Assembly: GCF_900128525.1 (NCBI RefSeq)
Contig: NZ_FQTQ01000062.1
Coordinates: forward strand, 1 to 64,000
Length of the DNA: 64,000 bases
Source of the DNA: a methanotrophic endosymbiont of Bathymodiolus puteoserpentis (Logatchev)
GTDB taxonomy: Bacteria > Pseudomonadota > Gammaproteobacteria > Methylococcales > Methylomonadaceae
Direction of reading: 5' to 3'
Positions 44,150 to 53,929 of this stretch are shown piece by piece; within the stretch, counting starts at the first letter, position 1; every line of letters starts with the position of its first letter. Below the pieces are notes generated by a model, which made no database searches, was not told the DNA's origin, and worked only from the letters and a program-made list of their open reading frames with translations. The position numbers were made by a program, and so were the translations under genes.

Positions 44150-45206
44150 CTATCTGTTGATTATTGCAAACTCAGGAAGAATGCTTGCGGAGCTGGCGTA
44201 TAAAGCTGATTATAAAGTTATCGTGATTGATCTATTTGCAGATCAAGATACTCTGGCAATAGCGGAGCAGGTTTGTCGGGTAGAGAGTTTGGCGTTACCC
44301 GAAGTGCGGAGTGCAATAGAGTTGTTGCAGTTGTATTTTAAAATACAGTTAGTGGTCTATGGTAGCGGTCTAGAAGGGCAGCAAAGTACTTTAATTTGGC
44401 TGGCTAAAAATTTTCAACTCATCGGTAATAAACCTAGGGCCTTTGAGCGGTTCCGAGATAAAAAAGATTTTTTTAAGCAACTTAATGAATTCAGTATTCA
44501 GTTCCCAGAAAGTCGTTTCTTACCACCGAATGATACCTCACGTTGGTTAATAAAGCCTATTGATCATGTTGGTGGTATCGGTATCAGAGAGTCTCGATTG
44601 GGCGCGAATACTAATGAGTATTACCAACGCTTTTGTCAGGGGCAAGTTGGTTCTGTCTTATTTTGTGCTGATGGTCAGCGGGTTAGCACGGTAGGCTTTC
44701 ATAGGCAATGGCCTGTTAATCAAGATGATTTTGCTTTTGCTGGCGTAATTCGCGATCAGATCTTACTGGAAACTGAGCAAAATAGAGTCACGGGTTGGTT
44801 GGAAAAATTAGTGGGCCATTATTGCTTACAAGGTCTAGGCAGCTTGGATTTTATTTGGGATGGTCGGCAATGTTATTTTTTGGAGATCAATTTACGTCCC
44901 CCAGTGAGTCTTATGTTGTACCCCGAATTAGACTTGATGGGTGCGCATATTTCGGGGCAACTTCCTACTCAACTTAAAGATAAATCAATACGTGCTATGC
45001 AGGTTATTTATGCAATGCAGCTTAGTGTCGTTAAATCTTGGGTGGAATGGCCCGAGTGGAGTTTTGACCGACCAAAAAATAATTCATGTATTCAGGCGGG
45101 GCAGCCAATTTGTAGTATTATGGCGCAGGGAAAAACGGTTCAGCAGACTTTAATACAGTTATCGGATCGACAAAAAATAATAGAAAATACAATATTAAAT
45201 AGGTAA
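44142..45206 (+). CDS. ATP-grasp protein of the methanopterin gene cluster
   Basis: About 354 residues from the TTG at 44142 (PDYLLIIANSGRML), which has GGAG at proper spacing and overlaps mptG by 8 bp; GTG codons at 44115 or 44127 are alternatives. It has an N-terminal Rossmann-like preATP domain, then an ATP-grasp fold with WLIKPIDHVGGIGIRES and the metal-binding FLEINLRPPVSLMLYPELDL. Such enzymes ligate carboxylates to amines or thiols; in methylotrophs this family sits beside mch and mptG. A ligase step in H4MPT synthesis is likely but not shown by the sequence. Confidence 0.85.
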   Translation: MPDYLLIIANSGRMLAELAYKADYKVIVIDLFADQDTLAIAEQVCRVESLALPEVRSAIELLQLYFKIQLVVYGSGLEGQQSTLIWLAKNFQLIGNKPRAFERFRDKKDFFKQLNEFSIQFPESRFLPPNDTSRWLIKPIDHVGGIGIRESRLGANTNEYYQRFCQGQVGSVLFCADGQRVSTVGFHRQWPVNQDDFAFAGVIRDQILLETEQNRVTGWLEKLVGHYCLQGLGSLDFIWDGRQCYFLEINLRPPVSLMLYPELDLMGAHISGQLPTQLKDKSIRAMQVIYAMQLSVVKSWVEWPEWSFDRPKNNSCIQAGQPICSIMAQGKTVQQTLIQLSDRQKIIENTILNR

Positions 45207-45212
45207 AGCAAT

Positions 45213-46196
45213 ATGGAATATACGGCAAGCGTTAATAAACTAACTCAACCTTTGGTGCAGGAGTTACTTGATAATGCAGATAAGTTAAGACTGAAAGTAC
45301 AAAAGTTAGACAATGGCTGCACCATTATTGATGCAGGAATTAAAGTGCCTGGTGGGCTTGAGGCTGGACGCATTATTACTGAAATTTGTTTAGGCGGCAT
45401 GGGCACTGTTTCCTTGTCTCATTCTGCTTATACTGAAAACTGGCCTTTAACAGTCAATGTTCATACAAGTAACCCTGTACTGGCATGTTTAGGGAGTCAG
45501 TATGCAGGCTGGAGTTTATCTCATGAAAAATATTTTGCGTTAGGTTCTGGTCCTGCAAGAGCGATGGCAACAAAAGAAAAAGACGGTCAAATAGTGCCTG
45601 TTGAAGAGCTTTATAAAGAGCTGGACTATAATGATAAAGCAGAAACAGCAACTTTAGTGATTGAGAATGACGCCATTCCACCAATAGAAATTGTGCAAAA
45701 AATCGCTAAAGCTTGTAATGTTGATTTGGAAAAATTAACAATTATTGTCACGCCTACCAGTAGTTTGGCGGGGGGAGTTCAGGTTGTTGGTCGTGTTTTA
45801 GAGGTAGCGATGCACAAGGCGCATGAGTTACATTTTCCTTTAGAAAATATTATTGATGGGATGGGCAGTGCGCCATTATGCCCTCCACATCCTGATTTTG
45901 TACAGGCTATGGGGCGTACGAATGATGCGATCTTATTTGCTGGTTTAGTACATATTTTTGTTAAAGGGAGCGATGCAGAGGCAGAAAAGTTAGCAATGGC
46001 ATTACCTAGCTCAACCTCTAAAGACTACGGCAAGCCTTTTGCACAAGTTTTTAAGGATGCAAAATATGATTTCTTTAAAATTGATGGCATGCTATTTAGC
46101 CCTGCAAGCGTGATTGTTACCGCTGTAGAGACTGGTAATAGTTTTCGTGCAGGCAAATTAGACAATGCATTATTAAATCAATCTTTTGGTGCGTAA
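45213..46196 (+). CDS. mch: methenyl-H4MPT cyclohydrolase Mch
   Basis: 327-residue enzyme converting methenyl-tetrahydromethanopterin to the N5-formyl form in the formaldehyde oxidation pathway. Characteristic segments: [20 protein letters not shown] (near 48), [32 protein letters not shown] (near 184) and [12 protein letters not shown]. It lies 6 nt after the ATP-grasp gene and is followed by a terminator, closing the operon. Confidence 0.97.
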   Translation: MEYTASVNKLTQPLVQELLDNADKLRLKVQKLDNGCTIIDAGIKVPGGLEAGRIITEICLGGMGTVSLSHSAYTENWPLTVNVHTSNPVLACLGSQYAGWSLSHEKYFALGSGPARAMATKEKDGQIVPVEELYKELDYNDKAETATLVIENDAIPPIEIVQKIAKACNVDLEKLTIIVTPTSSLAGGVQVVGRVLEVAMHKAHELHFPLENIIDGMGSAPLCPPHPDFVQAMGRTNDAILFAGLVHIFVKGSDAEAEKLAMALPSSTSKDYGKPFAQVFKDAKYDFFKIDGMLFSPASVIVTAVETGNSFRAGKLDNALLNQSFGA

Positions 46197-46224
46197 GGTG
46201 CATTAAAAAGAAAATTTAAATTAG

Positions 46225-46268
46225 CCTGTTTCTTTACCTATAAAGTAGGGTAAAATAACAGGTTTTTT
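46225..46268 (+). terminator. terminator after mch
   Basis: CCTGTT..TTTACC pairs with GGGTAAA..AACAGG, followed by six T residues. Confidence 0.8.
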
Positions 46269-46327
46269 AATGCCTAGAAAAGTAACGAATAAGCCTTTAT
46301 AGCAAATCATTACTGAACATTGGCGCC

Positions 46328-46351
46328 AGTAATTGAATTACATCAATTACT
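46328..46351. promoter_or_regulatory. inverted repeat upstream of fusA2
   Basis: AGTAATTGA-N6-TCAATTACT, a perfect 9-bp inverted repeat about 40 bp before the EF-G ATG. It could be an operator or mRNA hairpin; it is not followed by a T-run. Confidence 0.45.
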
Positions 46352-46388
46352 AGAACGGCTTTTATACCCAACCTTTTAGAGTACAACA

Positions 46389-48482
46389 ATGACAGATTTA
46401 TCCCTTTATAGAAATATTGGTATTTTCGCGCACGTTGATGCGGGAAAAACAACAACAACGGAACGAATTCTAAAGCTAACGGGTAAAATCCACAAGCTAG
46501 GCGAAGTACATGATGGTGCTGCAACAACAGATTTCATGGAACAAGAGCAAGAGCGTGGGATTACTATTCAGTCAGCTGCTACTTCATGTTTTTGGAATAA
46601 GCACCGCTTTAATATTATTGATACACCAGGGCACGTTGATTTTACTATCGAGGTTTACCGTTCTTTAAAAGTACTTGATGGTGGTATTGGTGTATTCTGT
46701 GGTTCAGGTGGTGTAGAACCACAATCAGAAACTAACTGGCGTTATGCTAATGATTCAGAAGTTGCTCGTATTATCTTAGTGAATAAGCTGGATCGTTTGG
46801 GTGCTGATTTCTACCGTGTTGTTAAACAAGTTGAAGATGTACTCGGAGCTAATCCATTAGTGATGGTATTACCTATTGGTACAGAAGATGATTTCGTTGG
46901 TGTGGTAGACCTATTAACTGAAAAAGCATGGGTTTGGGATAATTCAGGCGATCCAACAAACTACGAAATTCAAGATATTCCAGCAGATATGGTGGATGAT
47001 GTTGCTGAATATCGTGAAAAACTGATTGAAATGGCATTGGAGCAAGATGACGAAGCAATGGAAGCCTATTTAGAAGGTGAGATGCCAAGCTTAGAAACGA
47101 TTAAAGCTTGCATTCGTAAAGGAACTATCAATCTTGATTTCTTCCCTACTTATTGTGGCTCAGCGTTTAAAAATAAAGGTATTCAATTAGTATTGGATGC
47201 GGTTATTGATTATCTGCCTTGCCCTACTGAAGTTAAACCACAGCCAGAAGTAGATGAAGAAGGAGAGGAGACGGGCGAGTTCGCGATTGTTGATGTTAAT
47301 AAGCCATTCCGTGCTTTAGCTTTCAAAATTATGGATGATCGCTATGGAGCTTTAACATTTGTGCGTATTTATTCAGGTAAATTGAATAAAGGCGACACTA
47401 TTCTTAATAGTTTCACTGGTAAAACAGAGCGTGTTGGACGTATGGTAGAAATGCATGCAGACGAGCGTATTGAAATTGATAGTGCGCAAGCGGGTGATAT
47501 TATCGCTATTGTTGGCATGAAAAATGTACAGACAGGGCATACGCTATGTGATCCTAAATCTCCTGCAACATTAGAACCTATGGTCTTCCCTGATCCTGTT
47601 ATCTCAATTGCCGTATCACCAAAAGATAAAGCAGGTTCTGAGAAAATGGGGATCGCCATTGGTAAAATGGTTGCTGAGGATCCGTCTTTCCGTGTTGAAA
47701 CGGATGATGACTCGGGTGAAACGATTCTACGTGGAATGGGTGAGTTACATTTAGATATTAAAGTTGATATCCTAAAACGTACCCATGGCATTGATGTAGA
47801 AGTAGGTAAGCCACAAGTAGCGTACCGTGAAACAATTACGAAAACAATTGAAGATAGCTATACACACAAAAAGCAATCAGGTGGTTCAGGTCAGTTTGGT
47901 AAAATTGATTACAGAATTGAACCAGGTGAGCCAGGATCGGGCTTTGTTTTTGAATCAAAAGTAACCGGTGGTAATGTGCCTAGAGAGTTCTGGCCAGCGG
48001 TAGAAAAAGGTTTCAAAAGCATGATTGATACCGGTGTATTGGCAGGGTTCCCATGTTTAGACTTTAAAGTAACTCTTTTGGATGGAGGCTTCCATGCCGT
48101 CGATTCATCAGCCGTTGCCTTTGAAATCGCAGCAAAATCAGCATTCCGTCAATCAATTCCAAAAGCGGGCCCTCAATTAATTGAGCCGATTATGCATGTT
48201 GATGTCTTTACACCTGAAGATCATGTCGGTGATGTAATCGGTGATTTAAACCGTCGTCGCGGTATGATTAAATCACAAGAAGCAGGGGTAACAGGCGTAC
48301 GGATTAAAGCAGATGTACCTTTAAGTGAGATGTTTGGTTATATCGGTGATTTACGTACAATGACATCAGGTCGTGGTCAATTCTCTATGGAATTTTCACA
48401 CTACCTACCTTGTCCTAAAAATATTTCTGAAGAAGTGATTAAAGAAGTTCAAGAGCGTAATAAAGCTAAAGAGAAAAAATAG
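46389..48482 (+). CDS. fusA2: elongation factor G paralogue (EF-G2)
   Basis: 697-residue translational GTPase. G1 [15 protein letters not shown]2 RGITIQSA, G3 [10 protein letters not shown]4 [10 protein letters not shown], then domains II-V with the YRETI and QSGGSGQFG segments, ending in YLPCP and a Lys-rich tail. It is monocistronic, outside any str operon (no rpsL/rpsG/tuf nearby). The [18 protein letters not shown] variant is typical of the second EF-G of Vibrio/Shewanella-type bacteria, so it is probably a paralogue specialised in translocation or recycling; the specialisation is inference. Confidence 0.9.
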   Translation: MTDLSLYRNIGIFAHVDAGKTTTTERILKLTGKIHKLGEVHDGAATTDFMEQEQERGITIQSAATSCFWNKHRFNIIDTPGHVDFTIEVYRSLKVLDGGIGVFCGSGGVEPQSETNWRYANDSEVARIILVNKLDRLGADFYRVVKQVEDVLGANPLVMVLPIGTEDDFVGVVDLLTEKAWVWDNSGDPTNYEIQDIPADMVDDVAEYREKLIEMALEQDDEAMEAYLEGEMPSLETIKACIRKGTINLDFFPTYCGSAFKNKGIQLVLDAVIDYLPCPTEVKPQPEVDEEGEETGEFAIVDVNKPFRALAFKIMDDRYGALTFVRIYSGKLNKGDTILNSFTGKTERVGRMVEMHADERIEIDSAQAGDIIAIVGMKNVQTGHTLCDPKSPATLEPMVFPDPVISIAVSPKDKAGSEKMGIAIGKMVAEDPSFRVETDDDSGETILRGMGELHLDIKVDILKRTHGIDVEVGKPQVAYRETITKTIEDSYTHKKQSGGSGQFGKIDYRIEPGEPGSGFVFESKVTGGNVPREFWPAVEKGFKSMIDTGVLAGFPCLDFKVTLLDGGFHAVDSSAVAFEIAAKSAFRQSIPKAGPQLIEPIMHVDVFTPEDHVGDVIGDLNRRRGMIKSQEAGVTGVRIKADVPLSEMFGYIGDLRTMTSGRGQFSMEFSHYLPCPKNISEEVIKEVQERNKAKEKK

Positions 48483-48540
48483 CTTACAGAGTAATGAATT
48501 AGTTTTTTCTAATTCGAATTCGGTAACATAGCTTTTTAAA

Positions 48541-48573
48541 AAGCCATCAGCTGTAAAGCTGATGGCTTTTTTT
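48541..48573 (+). terminator. terminator after fusA2
   Basis: AAGCCATCAGCTGTAAAGCTGATGGCTT forms a GCCATCAGC stem, followed by a T-run. Confidence 0.9.
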
Positions 48574-48902
48574 ATGCCTTAGGGATACAGTTTCACCTAT
48601 AAATTTGTACAATAATCGTACAAATCTGTAAATTTCTATAGTGATAGCCTAGCCATCTTCTTACAAATTTAAATTAAAAAAATCTTGGTTAGCTTTTCAT
48701 TATTGGGAAACTTCAGTGAATAAGTACTCGCACTTTAATGCTTTTAAGTTGTCCTTTTACGTATGAGGGAAATACAAATAATTTAGCTGCCACGGTTATT
48801 AGGGCTCTTCAGGACGTTCATCTATATCACCCGTCAGGGGGGGGGGCTGTTTTGTTATAAGCTTTGAACCATAACGCTTGTGATTTTTCCTCTGAATTTA
48901 AA
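48574..48902. other. intergenic region with a 10-G tract
   Basis: 329 bp without a credible gene. It holds a run of ten G residues (48837-48846) shortly downstream of the YihY-family gene on the opposite strand. I see nothing else that I can support. Confidence 0.4.
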
Positions 48903-50138
48903 TTAGGCTTGGTTTACCGTTATTGTATAACTTTCACCGTTATTTTTTAAAGCCTTGGTAATTTCTTCATCGCTTAGTAAGCCTATACTATAGGCAGGTT
49001 GATAGTGAGGCTCAGGATTATCTTCATAATATACCTTAGATAGTAGTTTACAGTTGCTTAATTCAGTTAATAAGCTTTTAGAGATAGAAATAGGGAGTTG
49101 TAAGTGTAGGCTAATATCTTCAGCAGAATAGGGCAGTTTAGTTGTTTTGCTAAATCGCTCTATGATTGCATGCATGATATGTAGCGCAAGCTGATTTTTA
49201 GAATTGAAATTCAAGTTTTTAAATTTCTGGTTAAATTGATAAAGCGCGATATTTTGATGGAAAAAGGATAATTCTGAGCCAAATAAAACAATCATCCATG
49301 TGATTTGTAACCATACAAGGAATAACGGTAGTGCTGCGAAACTTCCATATATTGCATTATAACTACTGACTCCAATTTGTAAGGAAACATAAAGAGACTG
49401 TAGTATATAGAAAACAGTGCCAGCAAAAATGCCAGCAAAAATCCCCGAACTATAGTTCACCCGAGTATTGGGCATAAACATAAATAAGAAACTAAATAAT
49501 AACCATAAAATTAGCATAGGTAAATAACTGAGGATATGCAATGCGGTAATAGTACCCGGTAAAGCAAATTCATTAATTAAGGATGTGAGTTGGGCTTGAA
49601 CAAAGACACTAATACTGCTCGCGGCTATTATTAATACTGGAGCTAGTAGCATTAGCGAAAGATAATCGCTAAGCTTGCGCCCCATAGTTCGAGGTTTTTG
49701 TACATTCCAGATATGATTAAACGATTCCTCTATATTGCTAATTACTTTAATGACAGTCCAAAATAAGAGTACAACCCCAAAACCAGCAACTAACCCACCT
49801 TTAGTTGAATCAAGCATATTTCTCGCCATTTCAATTAACTGTAGGATCATTGTGTCTTGGTCAGGGACTTGTTCTAGTAATTGTTGCTCTAAAGTTTTTT
49901 CAAAGCCAAATCCTTTTGCGACACCGAAACACATGGCGATAACTGGCACGATGGATAGCAAAGTATAGAGAGTGAGTGCCGAAGCCCTTAAATTACCGTG
50001 ATCTTTAATAAAGCCATTGGCTGATAAAGTGAAAATTTTCAAATAGCGCAGCGCAAATTTTTTTATATCAGAATTTTTTTCTTCCTTATGACTCTGCCAT
50101 AGGCCGTCATGGAAATAATCAATTATTTTATTGTGCAT
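48903..50138 (-). CDS. YihY/virulence factor BrkB family membrane protein
   Basis: 411-residue inner-membrane protein with about six TM segments between residues 40 and 290 (DHGNLRASALTLYTLLSIVPV is a recognisable family stretch) and a cytoplasmic winged-helix-like C-terminal domain (about 310-411). Once named RNase BN, the family has no established nuclease activity; its role is unknown. It is monocistronic. Confidence 0.88.
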   Translation of the reverse strand: MHNKIIDYFHDGLWQSHKEEKNSDIKKFALRYLKIFTLSANGFIKDHGNLRASALTLYTLLSIVPVIAMCFGVAKGFGFEKTLEQQLLEQVPDQDTMILQLIEMARNMLDSTKGGLVAGFGVVLLFWTVIKVISNIEESFNHIWNVQKPRTMGRKLSDYLSLMLLAPVLIIAASSISVFVQAQLTSLINEFALPGTITALHILSYLPMLILWLLFSFLFMFMPNTRVNYSSGIFAGIFAGTVFYILQSLYVSLQIGVSSYNAIYGSFAALPLFLVWLQITWMIVLFGSELSFFHQNIALYQFNQKFKNLNFNSKNQLALHIMHAIIERFSKTTKLPYSAEDISLHLQLPISISKSLLTELSNCKLLSKVYYEDNPEPHYQPAYSIGLLSDEEITKALKNNGESYTITVNQA

Positions 50139-50386
50139 GTTAACCCTTTTAAATATAAGAAATAAGCTTAGGAGTAGGGGTAAAATAACTTGTGCATTAT
50201 AATACAGAATGTTTGTTTGTATTTAAGGCGCATAGTAGGCTACGCAACTGTTTTCGCAGCACTGAATATGGACAAAAACAAGTCAGGGGCATGGCTTATA
50301 ACACTTCCAGTCCTTAGGTAGTTTATAATAAAAAGCACAGAGCATCCTTTTAAGCTAAACAATTATTGTAAATTAACCTACTTATA

Positions 50387-51127
50387 ATGCTACCTAAAAA
50401 ACTCATTCTTTTTTTAGTGACAATATTTTTTTCTATGCCAAGCTGGGCGCTACAGCCCTTTGATTGGACCTCAAGTAATATTCAATACCTTTATGGTGGT
50501 GATTTCATTTTTGCCGAACAGGAACGCTCTACTATCACTATTGAACACGCTCATGGCTGGAAATATGGGAAAAATTTCTTTTTTGTTGATATGTACAATA
50601 ATAATGGCTTTGAAGTTTATGCTGAAGTGTATTCGTATCTGAGTTTAAATAAAATATCTGGCGCAAATCTTAGTCTAGGGCCGGTTAAGGACTTTTCTCT
50701 GGCCGGCGGTATTAACATCAGTAATCGGCCTGAAGAAAAGCGTTTTCAAGCGTATTTAGTCGGTATTAGTTTAGACTTGACCAATATGTATTTTGACTAT
50801 TTACAGCTTGATATTATGGCTTATAAAGATGATGGCTCTCATTCTTGGGGCGTGCAAATAACGCCAGTTTGGAGTTTTCCCTTTAAGCTTGGGATGACTA
50901 AATTCAAATTTCGTGGGTTTGTCGATATAAAAGATGGCAATACTAATGCTCTTGGTAATGTCACGATGCTAGCGCAACCACAATTATTACTGGATGTCGG
51001 TGATTTAGTGGGCTGGAAATCTGATGTTTTCTATATAGGCACAGAATATTCATTCTGGCTAAATAAATTTGGCGTAGAAGATGCGAATGAGTCTGCGTGG
51101 CAGGGAATGATGATTGGATTTTTTTAA
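50387..51127 (+). CDS. Tsx/OmpK-like outer membrane channel
   Basis: 246 residues. Signal peptide (1-22, cleavage after SWA), then alternating beta-strands forming a small barrel and a C-terminal Phe (MIGFF*) as in outer membrane proteins. The TSSNIQYLYGGDF and TIEHAHGWKYGKNFFFVDMY segments match the nucleoside-specific channel Tsx/OmpK family. It probably takes up nucleosides or other small solutes. Confidence 0.85.
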   Translation: MLPKKLILFLVTIFFSMPSWALQPFDWTSSNIQYLYGGDFIFAEQERSTITIEHAHGWKYGKNFFFVDMYNNNGFEVYAEVYSYLSLNKISGANLSLGPVKDFSLAGGINISNRPEEKRFQAYLVGISLDLTNMYFDYLQLDIMAYKDDGSHSWGVQITPVWSFPFKLGMTKFKFRGFVDIKDGNTNALGNVTMLAQPQLLLDVGDLVGWKSDVFYIGTEYSFWLNKFGVEDANESAWQGMMIGFF

Positions 51128-51137
51128 ACTTAAAGAT

Positions 51138-51190
51138 ATTAGGTTAAGCAGAGAGTAATATGTCTATTGCTTAACCTAATAGATTTTTTT
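51138..51190. terminator. bidirectional terminator
   Basis: ATTAGGTTAAGCA (51138-51150) pairs perfectly with TGCTTAACCTAAT (51168-51180), followed by AGATTTTTTT. It separates the convergent Tsx-like and DUF2892 genes. Confidence 0.85.
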
Positions 51191-51404
51191 AGTTTTCTAC
51201 AGTCGATTTTTCTAATCCAGAATACACAGGGCACCAGCGTGAATAACCTGTAGCAACCAATGCTAAACCGACAAGTAATAAAGGTACAGAGGCTAGAAAT
51301 AGAGAGATAAATAATAAAGCAGAGCCTGCATAAAGGCGGGCTTTCTTTTCCTTTGTACCAATGTTAATTTCAAATTTAAGCATGCGTTTAAAATCAAAGC
51401 TCAT
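51189..51404 (-). CDS. DUF2892 (YgaP-type transmembrane) protein
   Basis: 71 residues from the ATG at 51404, chosen for the AAGAGGTG ribosome site 6-8 nt upstream; a GTG three codons earlier lies inside that site. Two TM helices (about 22-40 and 42-58) follow a basic N-terminus (GTKEKKARLYAG), with the conserved C-terminal SRWCPVYSGL. The family is the membrane half of YgaP-like rhodaneses; a stand-alone function is unknown. Confidence 0.85.
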   Translation of the reverse strand: MSFDFKRMLKFEINIGTKEKKARLYAGSALLFISLFLASVPLLLVGLALVATGYSRWCPVYSGLEKSTVEN

Positions 51405-51718
51405 AATTTTCACCTCTTCTTTTATTTATTCTAATTATAGTGAGTCGACGGGAAAGTCGTGCTAGCTTCATAAATATACAGGGCTAAAAAAAATGTGCAA
51501 GTATCTGGCAAAAACAATATGTGATTAAGTAACCGTTCAGTACCTACTTATTTTAATTCCTTTACCCTAACCCTCTTTCGATGGGGAGAGGATTTAATAA
51601 GAGGAGCCTTAACGGTGAGGTGATTAAAGCATAAACTTATTTTATTAGATTAGCTAAGTAGCGCGCTGCATCAGGTATAATGCTCGGTTTTCTTTAAGCT
51701 ATTCAAATGGGTTGAGTA
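51405..51718. other. intergenic region upstream of uvrD
   Basis: 314 bp with no gene; divergent promoters for DUF2892 and uvrD are expected but no clear boxes can be assigned. Confidence 0.3.
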
Positions 51719-53884
51719 ATGGATGTAACAGCAATTATTGATTCTCTAAACGATGCTCAACGCCAAGCTGTATCGGCTCCCTCTCGCTCTATGCTGGTTT
51801 TAGCTGGCGCAGGCAGCGGCAAAACTCGCGTGCTAGTGCATCGTATTGCTTGGCTTATTCAAGTAGAGCATATTTCCCCACATAACATACTCGCTGTTAC
51901 TTTTACCAATAAAGCAGCTAAAGAAATGCGTGGCCGCGTAGAGGAGCTATTAAATATCTCAGCACGCGCTATGTGGATCGGTACTTTTCATGGTTTAGCG
52001 CATCGTTTTTTAAGACAGCATAGTGAAGAAGCAAAGTTGCCCAGTACTTTTCAAGTCATTGATTCTGATGATCAATTACGTTTGATTAAGCGCTTAATGA
52101 AGGCCATGAATATTGATGATACCCGCTGGCCGCCTAAGCAAATGGTTTGGTTTATTAATGCGCAAAAAGATGAAGGCATCCGTGCGAGTCATATTCAAGA
52201 GACAGGGGATCTTTATCAGCAAAAAAAATTAGAAATTTATCGGGCTTATGAGGATTTATGTAAGCGTTCGGGTTTAATCGATTTTGCAGAGTTATTATTA
52301 AGAGCACATGAAACTTTACGTGATAATACCGAGTTATTAGCCTTTTATCGTGATCGCTTTCAGCATGTGCATGTCGATGAGTTTCAAGATACGAATACGA
52401 TTCAATATGCCTGGCTACGCTTGCTGACCGAGGGTAAAGATAATTTATTTGTCGTGGGTGATGATGATCAGTCTATTTATGGCTGGCGTGGCGCGAAAAT
52501 TGAAAATATGTTTAATTTTCAAAAACAATATCCCAACCATCTATTAGTTCGCTTAGAACAAAACTATCGCTCTACAGGGAATATCCTTAAAGCCTCGAAT
52601 GCTCTGATTGCTTGTAATGAGGGGCGTATGGGTAAAGCATTACATACGGATGATGGTGATGGCGATTTAATTTCTTTGTACTCCGCGTTTAATGAGCAAG
52701 ATGAAGCGTATTTCGTTGTCGAGCGCATTAGAAAATGGGTAGCTGAAGGTAATTCGCGTGCTGATGCTGCAATTTTGTACCGGTCTAATGCACAATCACG
52801 GTTATTTGAAGAAAAATTGATGGCGATGGGGATGCCATACCGTGTTTACGGTGGTTTACGCTTTTTTGACCGAATGGAAATTAAAAATGCCTTAGCCTAC
52901 TTACATTTAAGTGCACACAAAGGTAATGACGCTGCTTTTGAACGCATTATTAATACGCCTACACGCGGCATAGGCACAAAAACGATTGATAATATCCGCC
53001 ACTTAGCCAGAGAGCAGCAAATGACGTTGTGGCAGGCAATGATCAGCTTGCTGAAAGCTGGACATTTTACACCACGCGCAGAAAATGCACTGAAAGGCTT
53101 TGTGCTGATAATTAATAGCTTAACTGAGCAATCAGAAGGTGCAGAACTTTATCAGCAAGTTAAAAATGCGATTGAAAAAAGTAATCTTATAGAATTCTAT
53201 AAAAAAGAAAAAGGTGATAAAGGTGAGGCGCGCGTAGAAAATTTAGAAGAATTAGTTAATGCTGCACGCCAATTTGATTATGATGCAAGTAATGAAGAGA
53301 ATCAAAGTGAGCTGGATATATTTTTAGCTCATGCCGCTTTAGAATCGGGAGATGCACAAGGTGATGCTTTTGATGATTGTGTGCAACTGATGACCTTGCA
53401 CAGTGCAAAAGGCTTAGAGTTTCCGTTAGTCTTTATGGTAGGGTTAGAAGAAGGGTTATTTCCTTCTCAACAATCAGTGGATGACTTTGCTCGTTTAGAA
53501 GAAGAGCGGCGCTTGTGTTATGTGGGTATGACGCGAGCAATGAAGTATCTGTATATGACTTATGCTGAGTCTCGACGTTTATATGGTAAAGAAAATTATC
53601 CTCGACCCTCGCGTTTTTTAAAAGAAATTCCGGCCGAGCAATTACAGGAAATTCGTTTACGTGCTAATGTTAGTAAGCCTGTTACGCCAGTGAAATCATC
53701 AAAATCTACCCTAGGAACGAGTGGGCGCTATCAGTTAGGGCAGCGTGTTAAGCATGAAAAATTTGGTGAAGGTGTCGTTTTACAAGTTGACGGTGATGGC
53801 GCACAAGAAAGAGTACAAGTAAACTTTGCAGATGCAGGTATGAAGTGGCTGATGCTTTCATATGCTAAGTTAGAGCTTTTGTAA
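51719..53884 (+). CDS. uvrD: DNA helicase II UvrD
   Basis: 721-residue SF1A 3'-5' helicase for nucleotide excision repair and mismatch repair. Motif I AGAGSGKTRVL (near 31), motif II VDEFQDTN (near 222), motif III GDDDQSIYGWRGA, motif IV EQNYRSTGNIL, motif V LMTLHSAKGLEFP and motif VI CYVGMTRAMKYL. The C-terminus has the Tudor-like VKHEKFGEGVVL region that contacts RNA polymerase in UvrD/PcrA. It precedes sbcB by 45 bp. Confidence 0.96.
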   Translation: MDVTAIIDSLNDAQRQAVSAPSRSMLVLAGAGSGKTRVLVHRIAWLIQVEHISPHNILAVTFTNKAAKEMRGRVEELLNISARAMWIGTFHGLAHRFLRQHSEEAKLPSTFQVIDSDDQLRLIKRLMKAMNIDDTRWPPKQMVWFINAQKDEGIRASHIQETGDLYQQKKLEIYRAYEDLCKRSGLIDFAELLLRAHETLRDNTELLAFYRDRFQHVHVDEFQDTNTIQYAWLRLLTEGKDNLFVVGDDDQSIYGWRGAKIENMFNFQKQYPNHLLVRLEQNYRSTGNILKASNALIACNEGRMGKALHTDDGDGDLISLYSAFNEQDEAYFVVERIRKWVAEGNSRADAAILYRSNAQSRLFEEKLMAMGMPYRVYGGLRFFDRMEIKNALAYLHLSAHKGNDAAFERIINTPTRGIGTKTIDNIRHLAREQQMTLWQAMISLLKAGHFTPRAENALKGFVLIINSLTEQSEGAELYQQVKNAIEKSNLIEFYKKEKGDKGEARVENLEELVNAARQFDYDASNEENQSELDIFLAHAALESGDAQGDAFDDCVQLMTLHSAKGLEFPLVFMVGLEEGLFPSQQSVDDFARLEEERRLCYVGMTRAMKYLYMTYAESRRLYGKENYPRPSRFLKEIPAEQLQEIRLRANVSKPVTPVKSSKSTLGTSGRYQLGQRVKHEKFGEGVVLQVDGDGAQERVQVNFADAGMKWLMLSYAKLELL

Positions 53885-53929
53885 TTTGTTCAATTTTAAA
53901 TCCATATCATATAAAAATAACCAGAAAAT

